Source of the DNA: Bisporella sp. PMI_857
Taxonomy: Eukaryota; Ascomycota; Leotiomycetes; Helotiales; Helotiaceae
NCBI GenBank assembly: GCA_021307315.1
Contig: JAJSPD010000077.1
Coordinates: 124,001 to 188,000 of the forward strand
Length of the DNA stretch: 64,000 nucleotides
Direction of reading: 5' to 3'
This document shows positions 1-12,602 of this stretch, in pieces. The position numbers were made by a program, and so were the translations under genes. Position 1 is the first letter of the stretch; each line of letters begins with the position of its first letter. The notes under the pieces were generated by a model. The model did not search any database. It had not been told where the DNA came from and saw only the letters and a program-made list of their open reading frames with translations.

Positions 1-935
1 CGTATATGAAGAATAGGCAGAATGGAGGGGACTTCAACCTTATGGTAACTGCCTGGATCTTCAGTGGCAGCTCTGTGAACATGGCTTGGAAGTGGCTACG
101 GGGTAATCAGAATGCACCAGATGGGCACAATACCCGGGTTCTGGATGTGGATGGTGACGGCCGTGACGAAATTCACGAGATCGGTTTTACGCTTAATGGA
201 GATGGTACTGTTCGATACTTGCTAGGTCCCCAGGGAATAGTTCACGGCGATCGATTCCATATCGCAAAGATGGACCCCAACCGAGCAGGACTACAAGGAT
301 ACGGAGTGCAGCAGGATAACCCGAGCGGGCTGCTTGAGTACTACTATGATGCTCGGAACGGCAATATGATTTGGCGGCACACTGGTGCAGTGAGCGATGT
401 TGGTCGTGGAATGGCTGGCGACATTGATCCGAGAAGTCCAGGTATGGAGGTTTGGTCTTTCTCTGGCGTTTATAACGCTCCAAGCAACACACTCACTGAA
501 CCAAATACTACAAATCGGCCATGGCCACATCTAGGTCTGTGGTGGGATGGCGACGTTCTCATGGAGCTGTATAACGACGGTAAATTTGAAAAATGGGACT
601 GGAACAACCCAAAACCAACCAATAGCCTGCCACGGCTCTTGCGTATATCAGACTTTGGTGCTATTAATACGCATGGGCCAAACCCTGCCTTTGTCGGTGA
701 CATTATGGGAGACTGGCGTGAGGAGGTGATCGTTACCAACTCGGCGTATAACCAATTGATTATATTTACCACCGACCGCCCATCTGACATCCGATTGTAC
801 ACCCTCGCGCATAATCCGCAGTATCGTAATGAGATGACCTTGAAGGGTTACCTCCAGTCCCATCATGTCGATTACTTCCTAGGCAGTGGCATGAGCACTC
901 CACCAAGACCGAATATACGCTACGCAGGAGTGTAA
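1..935 (+). CDS. Rhamnogalacturonan lyase, PL11 family (3' part, truncated by window edge)
   Basis: The product is the C-terminal half of a polysaccharide lyase 11 enzyme, which cleaves the rhamnosyl-galacturonate backbone of rhamnogalacturonan I by beta-elimination and is normally secreted. The frame is open to the left edge, and the first ATG at 6 lies inside the domain, so the gene begins outside the window; PL11 enzymes are about 600 residues and 309 are seen. Visible hallmarks are the calcium-site-like DVDGDGRDE segment near residue 47, the repeated propeller-blade strands with GDI-type turns, and the family-typical end with TPPRPNI. No intron is needed in the visible part. It sits with laccase and LPMO genes, consistent with plant cell-wall attack. 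The family call is firm; the exact mode (endo or exo) cannot be told. Confidence 0.9.
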   Translation, partial: YMKNRQNGGDFNLMVTAWIFSGSSVNMAWKWLRGNQNAPDGHNTRVLDVDGDGRDEIHEIGFTLNGDGTVRYLLGPQGIVHGDRFHIAKMDPNRAGLQGYGVQQDNPSGLLEYYYDARNGNMIWRHTGAVSDVGRGMAGDIDPRSPGMEVWSFSGVYNAPSNTLTEPNTTNRPWPHLGLWWDGDVLMELYNDGKFEKWDWNNPKPTNSLPRLLRISDFGAINTHGPNPAFVGDIMGDWREEVIVTNSAYNQLIIFTTDRPSDIRLYTLAHNPQYRNEMTLKGYLQSHHVDYFLGSGMSTPPRPNIRYAGV

Positions 936-1878
936 AGCCCCACCGACTATAATCTTTTAAGGTTCGCTATCAAGCATGCATAATCTATAGCGTAGAGGCA
1001 GTACGGTTAAATACATATCCTCAAGATAGTAGTTAAATCATGAGATTTTTTTGTAAAGACCAGTACCTATATATATCGAAAGAACCCTTTAAAGTTGAGC
1101 TTCAATGATCAGGCGAAGAATCGACAGTGCTATAAGTAAGGCATGGATTGTGGTGAAGAGAATCCACTGACCACACTAGGCTATTTTTTATTTTTATTTG
1201 CTCACTGTTCATAAAATTAGTAAAGCATAAGGCAAAGGCATAAGGCATGACTTACTGGATTGGTACAGCAAAACCAGGAAGCAGACAAGGATACTCTCAA
1301 GTAATTCGTTAGCCTACAGTTATAGGTACGAATTAATTTATTTCTAATGGGAAAGGATGTGTGATTGGATCTCCTGGATTCCAGATACCGCAGCTGCGAC
1401 GACTTTGACACTGCAAACTCATGTACCACTCATGGTAATCAACTCCAGCTAGCTGGTACCTGAATACTCATGAAATATTATAGTTGTGGATATGTCTAGG
1501 AGTAAAATAAGATAGGGAAGTACCAGTTGTTAATCGTTTCGGATTTAGCATTGAGACTTAGGAAACTTGTCTCTTTGGTGTAAGCTTTTGTATTTTCGAG
1601 TTGTTTGACTTAGTACAATTCAATCGCTGCATAATCTTGAACTTAAGCCTTAAAGCTCTCTATTTGAAATCTAAAGCATCTTTCGAGGTTGGATAATAGG
1701 AACATTTGTATAATTTATTAAGAGAATTAGAATGTGTTAGAGTAGTAGACCTACTCCTCGGTGAAAAAGGAAAAGGAATTTTGAGGAATACGAGGCAACA
1801 AGATTTAACTATGACATGAGGTAAAAGTGGGCTGTGGTGTCTGAGGTTTCAACGCCATATAATAACAAATTCCACTTA
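936..1878. other. Intergenic, no gene seen
   Basis: This is an AT-rich gap between the PL11 stop and the laccase stop, so it holds the two convergent 3' ends. Short open frames show no recognisable domain. No repeat structure was recognised. Confidence 0.6.
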
Positions 1879-3788
1879 TCAAATACCCGAATCTTCTTGA
1901 GCGAACAATTGCGTGGGAGTATAAGCAGCCCAGTTCGCACAAGTATTCTCAAAGACCGCTGTATTCGCCAGTGTGACTGCAATTTCGCTCTCTCGCTCCA
2001 CGAATTGCATAGCAAGACCTTGTGATGCGTGCCACGCAATATGGCAATGCAAAAGCCAAGAGCCGGGATTATCTCTCTTAAATGCAATAGCGAGGTAACC
2101 GTTTCCGGGCAGCGATGCAACATCTCGGCGAGGTGGGTTCACAAGATTCAGGGTGCTCGTTTCGAGGTCAAAGACGCCAGTATCTTGACCGATGACCCAG
2201 AAGTCGTGGCCGTGCAAGTGAATTGGATGTGTGATTCTGGAGTGGAAGTATTAGGCGGATTCAAAATTAAGCACGAGAAGCTGGACTTACCCGGTTCCAG
2301 ACAAGTCCTGGATGACATAGACAGCCCACCCAGACTCAGTGTTCTATTGCTGTGTCAGCTTTCAGGTTCTCCTTATATAGGAATAGATAGAGAATATACA
2401 TCAATAGGTACAACATTATATTCAGTCGGCCAAATATTTTCTTCATTGAAAATACGAAGCGTGGTCGGGTTCGACCAGTCAAGAAGCAACGAGCTAGTGT
2501 TGATCGTCCACGTGAAATAGGAACTAAAAGCGAAGCTGACATCCTGTTGGGTAACGTCAGAGCCAGAAAAATTGCCAACGTTCATCGCTAGATAAGGGAC
2601 GATGCTCTCTAGAGGCTCGTCTCCACAGTTAGAGCTTGTTGTAATCGAGCTTGTCGTGGTGGGATCAGCAGTGCTGCTGGAGTCATATCTGACTATTCCC
2701 GTGATGCCGTCGGGGTTCCCATTGGTTGAGCATGCCGTGATCCAAGTAGCTCTTATCCAATAATTATCAGATGCAGCATTAGCTTCGACGATAATATCAT
2801 ATCGCTGGCCCATACTGATAATCACGCTATCAGTAGCATATGGCACAAGTGGGACTAAATCATTCCCAATTACAGTGAGCCTGTGTCCGTCGATGGAGAA
2901 TTGGAAATGGCCATCAATTGCGGAGTTGATCAGCCGTATCAGGTATTTCTTTCCAGCTTCGAACTTAGTTTCGAACTTTTCGCCTCCACCAATGCAGTTC
3001 GTGTCTGTTGAGCCAGAGCAGTCAAAAGTGTTAGTGCCGTTAATAAGACCGCTCTCTAGTGTAGGTGGTGCTCCTTGTTTGGCGATTTCCCATAATTCAG
3101 ATGCAGGTGTATGTGACCAATCAGAGAGAAATAGCATGCCTAGATCCTCATCGTAGTCTGCTGTAGCCGGGCCGTTTATGATCATCGGCCCAGCAAGGCC
3201 GTCCCCGTACTGAGTGGTAAAGTGGGAGTGGTACCAGGTAGAGCCATATTGAGTTGCTTGGAACTTGTAGGTCAGAGTGTCTCCAGGTGCAATTGGGCAT
3301 TGCGTGACGCCAGGGACACCATCATACTCCGTGCTGTTGAATTGACGGATTCCGTGCCAATGTATGGCGGTTCCGTTATGCTGCAGGTTATTCGTGACGT
3401 GGATAATAATGTTATCACCCCAATCAGCGATTATCGAAGGTCCTGGAACGGTGCCGTTGAATGTCAAGATATGACCTCGTTGATAACCATCTAAAGCAAG
3501 AGTTGAGTTTTGAACAGAAAGCCAGTACTATGCTTCCTTTAGTTATATTATACGATAAACGTGCCTGAGAAAGATCCATACTTCTCTTGTTATGCCAGTG
3601 TCTGGAGTCACAGAGTACCAGTCAGTGTCAATTGAATAGTCTCCCCAACAGCGCCTAGACGTAGCTGTGTTCTCACATGAAGAGCTTTGGCGAGTCGTGA
3701 GGGCTGATGTCTCTAGACTAGAGATAATGGGAATTGCGGACACTAGAGAGTGATAGAGAAACATAAAAATAGTGAATGTAGTCTTCAT
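1879..3788 (-). CDS. Laccase, ascomycete-type multicopper oxidase (AA1), 581 aa
   Basis: This secreted laccase oxidises phenolics with four copper ions and reduces oxygen to water. Exons on the minus strand are 3788-3582, 3527-2400, 2343-2291 and 2236-1879; introns are 54, 56 and 54 nt with GT-AG ends, and the sum is 1746 nt, exactly 582 codons. I chose the ATG at 3788 because it opens a clean signal peptide (MKTTFTIF...SLVSA); an upstream in-frame codon adds nine residues. All four copper motifs are present: HWHGI near residue 125, WYHSH near 167, HPIHLHGHD near 465 and HCHIAWHASQG near 535. The protein ends in DSGI, the C-terminal plug typical of ascomycete laccases. It looks intact. The physiological role (lignin-derived phenolics, melanin or detoxification) cannot be resolved from sequence. 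Confidence 0.93.
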
Positions 3789-3829
3789 TCTGAAGGAAAA
3801 ACTTTTAGTTATCAAACAAGTATATTTCC

Positions 3830-6800
3830 AGGTGAGCTATATCTGCTAAACGGTCTCTGTTGAACAAAAATAACAATGCGATACACTTCTTTATACAATA
3901 TTCAGTATATTCTCCTTGGCTGTATGTGAGGCTCCGTTATAGCCGGCCTTCTAGGCTTTAATTCCCTTTTCTCATATCATGGCCACGGCCGAGCGCTTTG
4001 GAGATGCAATTGCATGTGTATACGTACTCTCGATAGTTTGACCGCGTGTCTCTTTAGAGTTTATATAGTGGGTTTGTGATATCGGAATGGCTCCTGCTGT
4101 ACCTTAAACACTCTTTAGGTTGCCAGTGAATTTTTCATCGAACCGATATTCCTAGCAAAGCAAGTTTTTTACTACCGCCAAGTAAATTATATCCACAATA
4201 CCCGCACTTCTATCCAAATTTAGAAGAAAAAACGCATAACAGCAGCAATCCCTACAAACACCAATCTAGGATGTTGCGAGGAGGCGTGCTCTATGTAACA
4301 CTAGAAGCAGAGTGAATCCCAAGCCTAGTTCCAGGGATGCAAGTTTTCCGGAGTCTCCGATTATGTAAGTTTGGTGGGTTACATATGCTGCTCATTGTTT
4401 TTCCTGGTTTGATCTTGTAACTTGATGATCTACTATCCCATTTAAGTATAGCTTCTCTAATCCGCTTCAGTAGCTCACTTTAACACAATTATTAATACTC
4501 AGATTCTTTCCTCTAAGTGTTCAATGTCTTGTCAACGATTGAAGCGAGGCATGAAGGTTCTAGAGCTCAGTCGGTATGATGAAAAAAAAGTGACATTTAG
4601 AATTGCGGGGCGTTGCCTGGCTGTTCTACCTCCACCATATGTAGTAAATTACTGTGAGACACGCTAGTCAGGACTGGCTGTTACGTAAACCACAATTCAA
4701 CGCGCGTCCCAGTCCGAGAATCCTGCATGATGTGTAAATTACAAGAGGATATCTCAAGGAAACTACTAGCAGAGAGGTCTATTATGTTAGGAAGGTGTAC
4801 TATAGATGGTGGAATTCTATATCCTGTAGTGAAATCCCTTAGAAATTGGCTTCACTTGTCTTTCTAGCGCTTATTTGACTTCGGAAGTAGCCCTACTTCT
4901 ACAAATCGCTGGGAATAGCAAAGCACTGATTGAAACAGTTAATAGCACCGCAACACCCCCTATCAGTAATCTTGTAAACAGTTTCTATGCATTTTATTGA
5001 TCGAAACCCCAGCAGTCATTTCTATATAGACCTGAAAAACTAGTAAATTCCCTGCAGTTTCATTGATATCCATTCTAAAGCTTTTGACAGCCTTTGTTAA
5101 ACCACCATAGTTTCCACCTTATTATTGAAGGGTCAATAGTTCGTTTCGACTGCTTTATTGCATTTAGCGCAATTAACTCCTCACTTGTGCATATATTGGT
5201 TCGGGTCGGGACTGGCGATCTACCGACTGCACGTTCGTTTCGTTACATCCGCAAGCGATCCCACGTCCTCTCGGTGCTCGGGTTTTTGTATCGATCCGAC
5301 ACCTGCATTGAGCCACTAGTATTAAACCAAGATTCACTACTGATATCGTATTAAATGTGATCCATACAATTTTATATGTTTAATTACGTTCCATGCAATG
5401 CGAGTTTCGTCTATTTTTGATTTAAGACTCAATGTTCCTTTTAAAAACTTATAATTTTTCATGTACTTAACCCCTAAAACTACCCTTTAGTTTAGTACAA
5501 TTTAGTTGACTCATAATTCACCAATCTGCACCTTGCATTGGTGCTAGTGAACCGAGAGCCTGATACGAGTCAGAAAAGTAAGAGTATTAAAAGGGGATAT
5601 CTCCCAGGCTATTACCATACCATTCTATCCCAAGATCTCTCTTTCCTCTCTTTCTTTAGTACTTAATTTTAGATGTCTCATCTCGTTCTCTATTATCTCC
5701 AATTCATTGCCTTCTATTCTCTATGCTCCTGCCTACACCACCATCGCCTTATTTTATATTATGCTCATTTTGCTCTCTAGCGCTTCCTGTCACCACCTAG
5801 GTCTACACCAGAGAAGTCTGGTCACTTGGGATCCATACCATTAAGGCTGCACTGCTTCTATCGCCAATTGGAGTGGCTTATGTTTAAAATGCTCTCTTAT
5901 ACCTCCTTTCTAGCGTGGCCATAAGTTATTCAACTTTACGATCAGCCTCTTTATCCAGCCTTCCAACACATCTCTTGGAAACTCTTCACCGTCTTTGAGG
6001 TTCTCTGCATCGGTGCCTCTATCCACTTACCTAAAGACAGCTGGCAAAACCCTGAAAAAGGCCGGAACCTCGTTCAGGAAGGGTAAGCTATGCCCTTGGG
6101 AGGCAGTGCTTGCAGGAAGTTTACTTGATGCGAGAATTTAGGAGGTGCAGGAGCATGGGAACCCGAATCACGAAAGTGCATGCATAGAGCGGAGGAGGGA
6201 GTTGAGTATGGCGAGAATAGGCCGAATGCTGTGTGGATTAGTACTTAGGTAGATGCTAGGGTTAACTGGGTATGCGCCCCTCTACTTTCACTTTCAGGAA
6301 GTCCCTCAGTTTCATCTTGGTTGGGAGGTGGATGGTACCCCTGTGTGAGGTATCGTTTCTCCCTAGACACTTCCTACATTACCCGTAGGTGGGGGTTTAT
6401 TGGGGACTTGAAGCTGAAGCTGTGAGCCAGATTCAGTATTGGTTTTCGCATTAAAGGGTTTAAGGAGCTATTTCAACTTCCAACTTTGCACAAGAAAAAG
6501 CAGAATAAAACGAAAAGAAATCACCAGCATTATATTACTGTTATTACTTAAAATTTAAGTTTATTATACAAATATGTTCGTAAAATAAACAGTAATTGTT
6601 GAGAATTGGTGGTGTAGCCCACCAGTAATAAGTTACGGGTGGTAGCTGTTGGAATGTATGTATATAGTTTCAAGCGATCCACCGGGTCACGGGAATTGTG
6701 GTCTTCTATAACCTATACTCACCTGGCAATAGGCCGTAGCTTAGAACGAAGAAGCAAGGAACCACAATCACACCAGCAAGAGCGTAGTTACAACTACTAC

Positions 6801-7203
6801 CCTTTTTGCTACGTGATAGGTATCCGACAGTAGCCTTATGTAATAGGTTTAGTCATCAGTGAAGGGTTCTTGAACCCTTTACGAAGAAACCTCCAAAGTA
6901 GTTCAATAATTAAGTCAATACAACCTCCCTGAACCGCTGCAATATGGCAGACCTTGCATACGGCGCAGGCTTCCACTAATACCCTTTCAATAGTAATATA
7001 TATTACTGCTATTTTTCCAGGTTTTACAAGCTGGCTAACTTTCAGTGTATTTTTTTTATAGCTATTAGTTCTTAATATGTACTTTGCTTTAATTCAACGA
7101 TTTTGTTAAATACAAAAAAGCATCCGCTTTTTAGACAGTACTCAACTTGCATGTGACAATTAAAGTTATTCGACTAAAAAATGGAGTGTCGAAAGCTATT
7201 TAA
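3830..7203. other. Gene-poor region, about 3.4 kb
   Basis: I see no supportable gene. The open frames are short, with no domain signature. A perfect small palindrome (acttaaaatttaagt) lies near 6547. Around 6647 a TGTTGGAATGTATGTATATAG stretch resembles the start of a copia-type LTR, but I found no matching right end or primer-binding site. The region probably contains decayed repeats. Confidence 0.5.
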
Positions 7204-7376
7204 TGTCACATACCTCCTCTGGAGCACACGTGACCTATATTAGCCTAGCTCTCAGAGCCCTCGTGTATATATAACCTGCTCTCCTCGAGCTCCTCTTTCT
7301 TCTTTAGCTTTAGGTTCTCTCGTATTATACCACCGTTGCCCACTGTATCTGTAGATGCACAGCGGGTGCCGTGACA
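7204..7376 (+). mobile_element. Solo LTR (or TRIM-like) element, copy 1
   Basis: This 173-bp unit begins TGTCAC and ends GTGACA. It shares with the copies at 12603 and 43260 (reverse) a CT-rich block, a CTCGTATTATACCACCGTTGCC-like block and a terminal TGTATCTGTAGAT block. The flanking 5-mers (tttaa left, ttttt right) do not form a clean target duplication, so this copy is older or was rearranged. Confidence 0.75.
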
Positions 7377-7841
7377 TTTTTACTTAATTTTAATGTCTGA
7401 TACTAAACTGTTAAACTAAAAAGTTTTACGGAAATAATACAATAAAGTTACAAATATTAGTATTTTCGCATGTTGAAATAACACGGTTATTGGTAATGTT
7501 ATTTCGATTTATGCTACATCTCCAATATGTAGCGAACAACAGAGTCCTTCGTGTATGCTTGCTTCTTCGCCAAGGTTCTTCACTACTAGCCACATCTACA
7601 CTCGGATTTTAGACAAGCCCGAGCGGCCGCTCGGGGCATCAGAGCCGCCGATGGCTCTAGTCCCAATGCAATCACCCAATGTAGCACTAAGAAGCGCCCT
7701 AAAAATACCCTTGAATTCATATCTCCAAGTGTCTGGCCAGTGTATACACCATTCCACCTACACATGGAAGGTTCGTATTTGCTGTCTGGGACTCTGAATA
7801 TGGCCCTTGAAAAGTCCATGAAGCTTTGTATCAATATATGA

Positions 7842-8153
7842 TGCACTGCCTCCTTCGACGCTGGCCCAGGATACATCCTGGATGTTGCTCCCGCGATAAC
7901 TGAAGTCCCCACTGACGATGTTCAGGATATACCACCTTTAAGGGCAGCAGCTCGGCTCGAATTCAAGTCTGCTAGGGGCAAGCTACATCAGATCTATGTT
8001 GTACTGATACCGGGAGTGGGTAAACAGCAGATAGTCGGGCTATTCCAAGATGGGAAACCCCATTCTAGCAAACCAATCGCCAACGATTTTCTCACCCGAG
8101 TTGGGTTTAAGAGCTACAGATGCTTGAAAGAAACGGTGTTACACATATTATAG
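7842..8153 (+). pseudogene. Unrecognised coding remnant
   Basis: A 103-codon open stretch bounded by stops reads as well-composed protein (for example ...GPGYILDVAPAI..., ...QDGKPHSSKPIAND...). It has no start codon of its own. Upstream, similar-quality peptide pieces appear only in interrupted frames. I do not recognise the family. It may be the last exon of a broken gene. Confidence is low. Confidence 0.25.
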
Positions 8154-9397
8154 AGCAAGTAATGACTATCTGTCTTGCAATAGGAGTGTGAAACCAAGAT
8201 GAAAACAATAACGAAGACTAGGTTGAAGATGGCGGCTGTACGAGAAACGATGGATAGAAAACAGTTTTGGTACAGGCACGAATGTCGCGTCTGATTTACA
8301 ATTTACAGCGTTCCTTACGAGACTGGAAAACTGAAAACTGTCAGCAGATAACTTCATATTAGCACTTTCTCCCTCCCCTTCCCCTTTCACTTCATTGTGC
8401 TGACAGCGTGTGGAACACGTGTCACTAGGGATCAGTTTTGTACACTCTTTGTGTACTGACTTTGGCCTTTATACCAATACTTATACTGAGCACATGCAAA
8501 TTGTGAAACTATCGACAACTTTATACTAGTTCGTGTTTTAGACCCGTTGGTGTTGAAGAACGTTTTTATGGTAACAGATAATTATGCTTCTATTGCCATC
8601 ACCAAAGCATAGCCTATCTGCATGCGGCTGTGTTTTTGCGAATGAAGTTTACTTACCTTAATGTCAGCACGGGCGTGGGTGGGCCGGAAAATTAGTAGCC
8701 TGTCCAGGTCGATGGATGGAATTGGATGTCCTCCTAGTCGATGAGTCTAAGAAATGGGGTCCTAGTGTCAGTGCGGACATAGAAACAGGCACGTTAGTAT
8801 GTCAAGGCGGATGAATTACATGAGCCGGCAGTTCTAGAAATAGACTGATCCACCAGTAGAGGAAGATCATCATGCTCTAATGAGCATTTAAGCCTTATGA
8901 AGGTATGGGTTGACACAGAAGCCGTCATTGTGCACTGACCACATTGCCAAGAGCTCTAGTTGTGATCCGTCAAAATAGTTCGCCCCCTAGCGTTGATTGG
9001 TGGCATCTCTTAGTTGACATGAGAAGGAAATGTGACGTTAGGAGGGGTAGTGAAGAAATCACGCCGGCTTTTAAATTCAGTTTAATTTTTCTCTGTGAAT
9101 CAAAAGGAGATATGTCATGCAATTTACACACCTGATTCCCATTTGCCCATATACCAGTCTTTTTTCAGGCGCACCATGTAAACTATGATACTCGGCTTAC
9201 TGTAACCGGTTCAATTGGTGGAACAAGTTCTTAGCAACAGAGCTCGGCATGTGACAAGTGGCATCTAAGCATATTCCTGGGTCGGCCCTGGCCTCTCCTT
9301 GGTGTCCCATCCGTGGCTCCAAATCTGGGGAGCTGTGCCGTCTCCCTCTGGTTCGTAACTTGCTTTAGATTGGCTAATGAGAGGCAACACCTTGGCT
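8154..9397. other. Intergenic, no gene seen
   Basis: Short open frames only, with no domain or repeat that I can support. Confidence 0.5.
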
Positions 9398-9722
9398 TTA
9401 TGCTATATATTGCTTTGAACCAAGGTTTAGAACCCATTCCACCAAGTAATGGATACCACCATCAATATATTCCTTGCCAAGAACCCCGTGAAATTCTCGA
9501 TCATAGAAAACGTCCCCTAACTCGCGGGATGTAACGGTGTCTTGCTTCCAGGCTAGTACCAGTCCCTTCGATCGTGGGAATGCTAGTCCGAAGTAGTCTC
9601 GTGACGGAATGGGAAAGCTCATCTTCATCACTATTGCTATCGGGATCCTTAGCATCAATCTGGGGATTTGACACCGTGAACTGAATTGGAGGTGTTGTGA
9701 AGCTCAGTCGGGGAGTAGCCAT
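9398..9722 (-). CDS. Small hypothetical protein with a chromo-like segment (doubtful)
   Basis: A first exon from the ATG at 9722 (MATPRLSFTTPP..., acidic SNSDEDE) can be joined to a second frame reading DREF..GKEYIDGGIHYLVEW. The join uses a GT...TTAG intron of only about 43 nt. The IDGGIHYLVEW stretch resembles the YLVKW strand of chromodomains. The product would be near 95 residues, so it is a fragment or a spurious frame. The intron is unusually short, and no neighbour supports a role. Confidence 0.25.
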
Positions 9723-10348
9723 TCCTTTTTATGCAAACGCTCTGATATAGCCACCGCATTAGAGGCTGGAGCCATGTATGAATCAATCAATCAAGTGGAC
9801 AGCGCTTTCGCACACCCTATTTGTGTCATTCACATATTGTAGAGGTATTAGGTTTGGTGGAGCCCGTTAGTCGACCGTATAATCATTCTTTGCCTGAACG
9901 GAATCTGCTGTTTGTCAAAGCCGAATGATGGAAAAATATTATGTTGAGAATGCCTAATACAGCGGGTACGATCAAAGCATAAATAGCAATTAAAATCAGG
10001 GTTGCTTATCACTCAATAGGTGAGTCTAAGTCATCTTCGATTCTGCACTCAGCCGGTTGAGCCTGAGTAGAAGGTCATGTCGCGCCTGGGTATAACACTC
10101 CGTTAGCCTCTATTGGCCATTCTCTGGCTGCTGGCTCACTGCAATATAGGCGCTGTGACCTACCTTAATATCACAAACGGGAAAGAATAGTTGGTGCTGG
10201 TTTCTTAGAGGATATCTCTGTTAACCATTTGTTGAAATATGAATGACAACCATTACTTTGCGTTTATTCCCAGAGTTACTGGACTGGATTTTATTTACCT
10301 TGATAGCATTTCTCACTTTTCCAGCCACATCTCATACCATTTTTTGCG
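9723..10348. other. Upstream region of the LPMO gene
   Basis: No gene seen. The stretch contains the presumed promoter of the AA9 gene starting at 10349. No clear TATA box was chosen. Confidence 0.4.
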
Positions 10349-11143
10349 ATGCGTTGGACTGCTTCTACACTCGTGGTAATTACTACACTTCTGTGGCCAG
10401 TCTTTGGACACTGGAACTTTGAGTCGCTTATCGTGAATGGGAAGGATACTGGGGTGTACGAATATGTGCGGCGGACTAAGAATAACAACGGGCCTATCCT
10501 AGATGTCAAGTCCAATGATATTATTTGCAACAATGGCGGGATTGACGATGATGTTATGAGCACGACTAAGACATACAGAGTTGTACCAGGAGATCAGGTC
10601 GGTTTCAGGATCCGAGATATCTTTGGCCACCCTGGTATACAACAGGTATACCTAAGCAAGGCTCCAGGAGCGGCTCAGTCATACAAGGGGGACGGGAACT
10701 GGTTCAAGGTTTATTCACTTACGACGTCAAACCTGACTGCCGATCCTATTTGGTGGGCCCCATTTGTTAACAACGTTGGTATCACAAACTTCACATTCAC
10801 GCTGCCCACGAACCTGCCGCCCGGTCAGTACCTGATGCGTGCTGAAGGTCTTGCTCTTCACAGTGCAGGAGAGTACGGTGGTGCTCAGTTTTACATTGGC
10901 TGCGCGCAGCTTGAGGTGACTGGCAACGGCAACGGCAATCCAGGGCCACTCGTGAAGTTCCCTGGCGCTTATACCGGCTACGAACCCGGCGTACTGATCG
11001 GGCTGTGGTGGCCGCCTCTGCGCAACTATACTGCTCCTGGACCTGCCGTGTGGCCGAATAACTGCGAGGACCATTCTCCCAATACCCTTGGGAGAGGGAG
11101 TGATGGGGATTGCACGCCATTGGCTATTGGAGCGCGAGGGTGA
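10349..11143 (+). CDS. AA9 lytic polysaccharide monooxygenase (formerly GH61), 264 aa
   Basis: This is a secreted copper enzyme that oxidatively cleaves cellulose or related beta-glucans. The gene is a single exon. The signal peptide is residues 1-20 and cleavage exposes His21, the required N-terminal copper ligand. The second brace histidine is His94 (FGHPGIQQVY). The second-sphere His171 (LHSAG), Gln180 and axial Tyr182 (AQFYIGC) are all present, and Cys60-Cys185 can form the usual disulfide. After the core a short tail carries GNGNGNPGP and extra cysteines (Cys239, Cys255), with no CBM1. Every catalytic position is intact. Regioselectivity cannot be inferred. The gene stands alone between repeats. 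Confidence 0.93.
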   Translation: MRWTASTLVVITTLLWPVFGHWNFESLIVNGKDTGVYEYVRRTKNNNGPILDVKSNDIICNNGGIDDDVMSTTKTYRVVPGDQVGFRIRDIFGHPGIQQVYLSKAPGAAQSYKGDGNWFKVYSLTTSNLTADPIWWAPFVNNVGITNFTFTLPTNLPPGQYLMRAEGLALHSAGEYGGAQFYIGCAQLEVTGNGNGNPGPLVKFPGAYTGYEPGVLIGLWWPPLRNYTAPGPAVWPNNCEDHSPNTLGRGSDGDCTPLAIGARG

Positions 11144-11888
11144 TCCATTTTGAGTCTTCTCTCATCCACAACGTCTCGGAATAACTGTATCGCTGCTCTC
11201 ACCAGAAGTTGGCTAGTCGTGTTAGACTGGTCCTGGAAGAGTACTTCCTTATGTTAATGGGTCTTCTAGTGCGGATAGTATTTAGTTGATGCCTAGCAAT
11301 TTGCCATCACAATTTGTGCATTCGATTTAGCCTGTTACGTGATTCTGTCTTTCAAGTTCTGAATATAGAGCCTAACAGCAAATGTGCCGTAAAACTTTAT
11401 ACTGTAACTTATAATACTACTTTGACCTTGTTGTTGTTTCTTTATTTGTTACGTCCAAGGAGACCTTGATAGGAGGTTACAATAGTCTAGTGTTTAGATG
11501 GAAGTGAGTGTATCACGTATAAGCATTGCATGTCTCGGTAACTAGTAAAAAGAATACTCTTGAGTTGAGCACGAAGCTCCTGTTCTGGGAATATTATCTA
11601 CGCATACAGTCTCTTCGCGGCATTCTCAGGAGTCCCAGAGTAATCCCCCAAGCTTCTAGGTTCCATGTCATGATTACTGCCACGATTCCCGCGTATCCTG
11701 ACCACATATATAATTCGTTGTTAATGAGTGTGTTATTGCTTCTTCCTGGAACTCCCCACCTGAGAGACGCGCCATCGCGTGCTAAGCCAATTTGTAACAC
11801 CGATGTCTATTGAGAAAGTGATATTCTAGCTGGAAACCAGACGGAAAATCAACCTCTTCGGCTTTGTTTTTATAGCAGGATTTATAAA
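11144..11888. other. Intergenic, downstream of LPMO
   Basis: No gene is supportable. The region ends with the 8-bp duplicated target tttataaa (11881-11888) of the adjacent hAT-like element. Confidence 0.5.
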
Positions 11889-12454
11889 CAGTGTGACCAA
11901 AAAAAAATCAGCAAATTAATTTAAATCAAATAATCAAATCAGATTTTTTTGGATTTTGATTTTGATTTTAAAATTTGAATATTCTGAATATTCAAATTAT
12001 TCAAATTATTCAAATTATTCACGTGACTTTTAAAAAAATATAAAATAAATCAAAAATGTTATAAATACGATTCTACAAGTGTAGAAAAAAAAGGTTGTAA
12101 ATGTTTTAATACAAAAATACTAAGCTAAAAATAAAAAGTAAAGCTTTAGAAAAGCTTACGACTAAGTCTAGCATACAAGCCACGTGCTTTTAGTTCCCAA
12201 TTAAGAAACATACGCGAACCAGTCACGTGCTGACAGTAACACTTTTTATAATTTGCCGGTTTTATTACTTACCGCTTTCTTAATTTAGCCCACCGCTTTC
12301 CGAAATAGGCTTAGTGCTATATTACGTCAGAAATCTGATTTGATTTTGATTATTTTGAATTATTTTGAATTGATTTTGATTTGAACTTTATTTGATTTGG
12401 TTGATTTTGATTTGAGGGTCTAAAAATTGAATATTCAAATTATTTATTACACTG
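11889..12454. mobile_element. hAT-like MITE, 566 bp, with 8-bp target-site duplication
   Basis: The element starts CAGTGT and ends ACACTG, and is flanked on both sides by tttataaa (11881-11888 and 12455-12462). CAGTG termini with an 8-bp duplication are the hallmark of hAT transposons. The subterminal regions are built from repeated TTGAATATTCAAATTATTC and TTTTGATTTGA units in opposite orientations. No coding capacity is visible, so it would depend on a transposase in trans. The exact duplication makes the boundaries firm; family assignment rests on terminus and duplication size. Confidence 0.85.
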
Positions 12455-12602
12455 TTTATAAAGGCGGTTACTGCTAGAAATTCTTTAATATTTATAAGTG
12501 TTGTAACTAAACGAGTTTTCCTTTCTATATACTATACTAAAAGATGGTAATGGTTTCTGGTGCGTTTTCGCAAAACCTATATTGCCACTACAATTAAGTA
12601 AG

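Noticed and set aside
6647..6720. Possible copia-type LTR start
   Set aside because: No matching right end, primer-binding site or duplication found.
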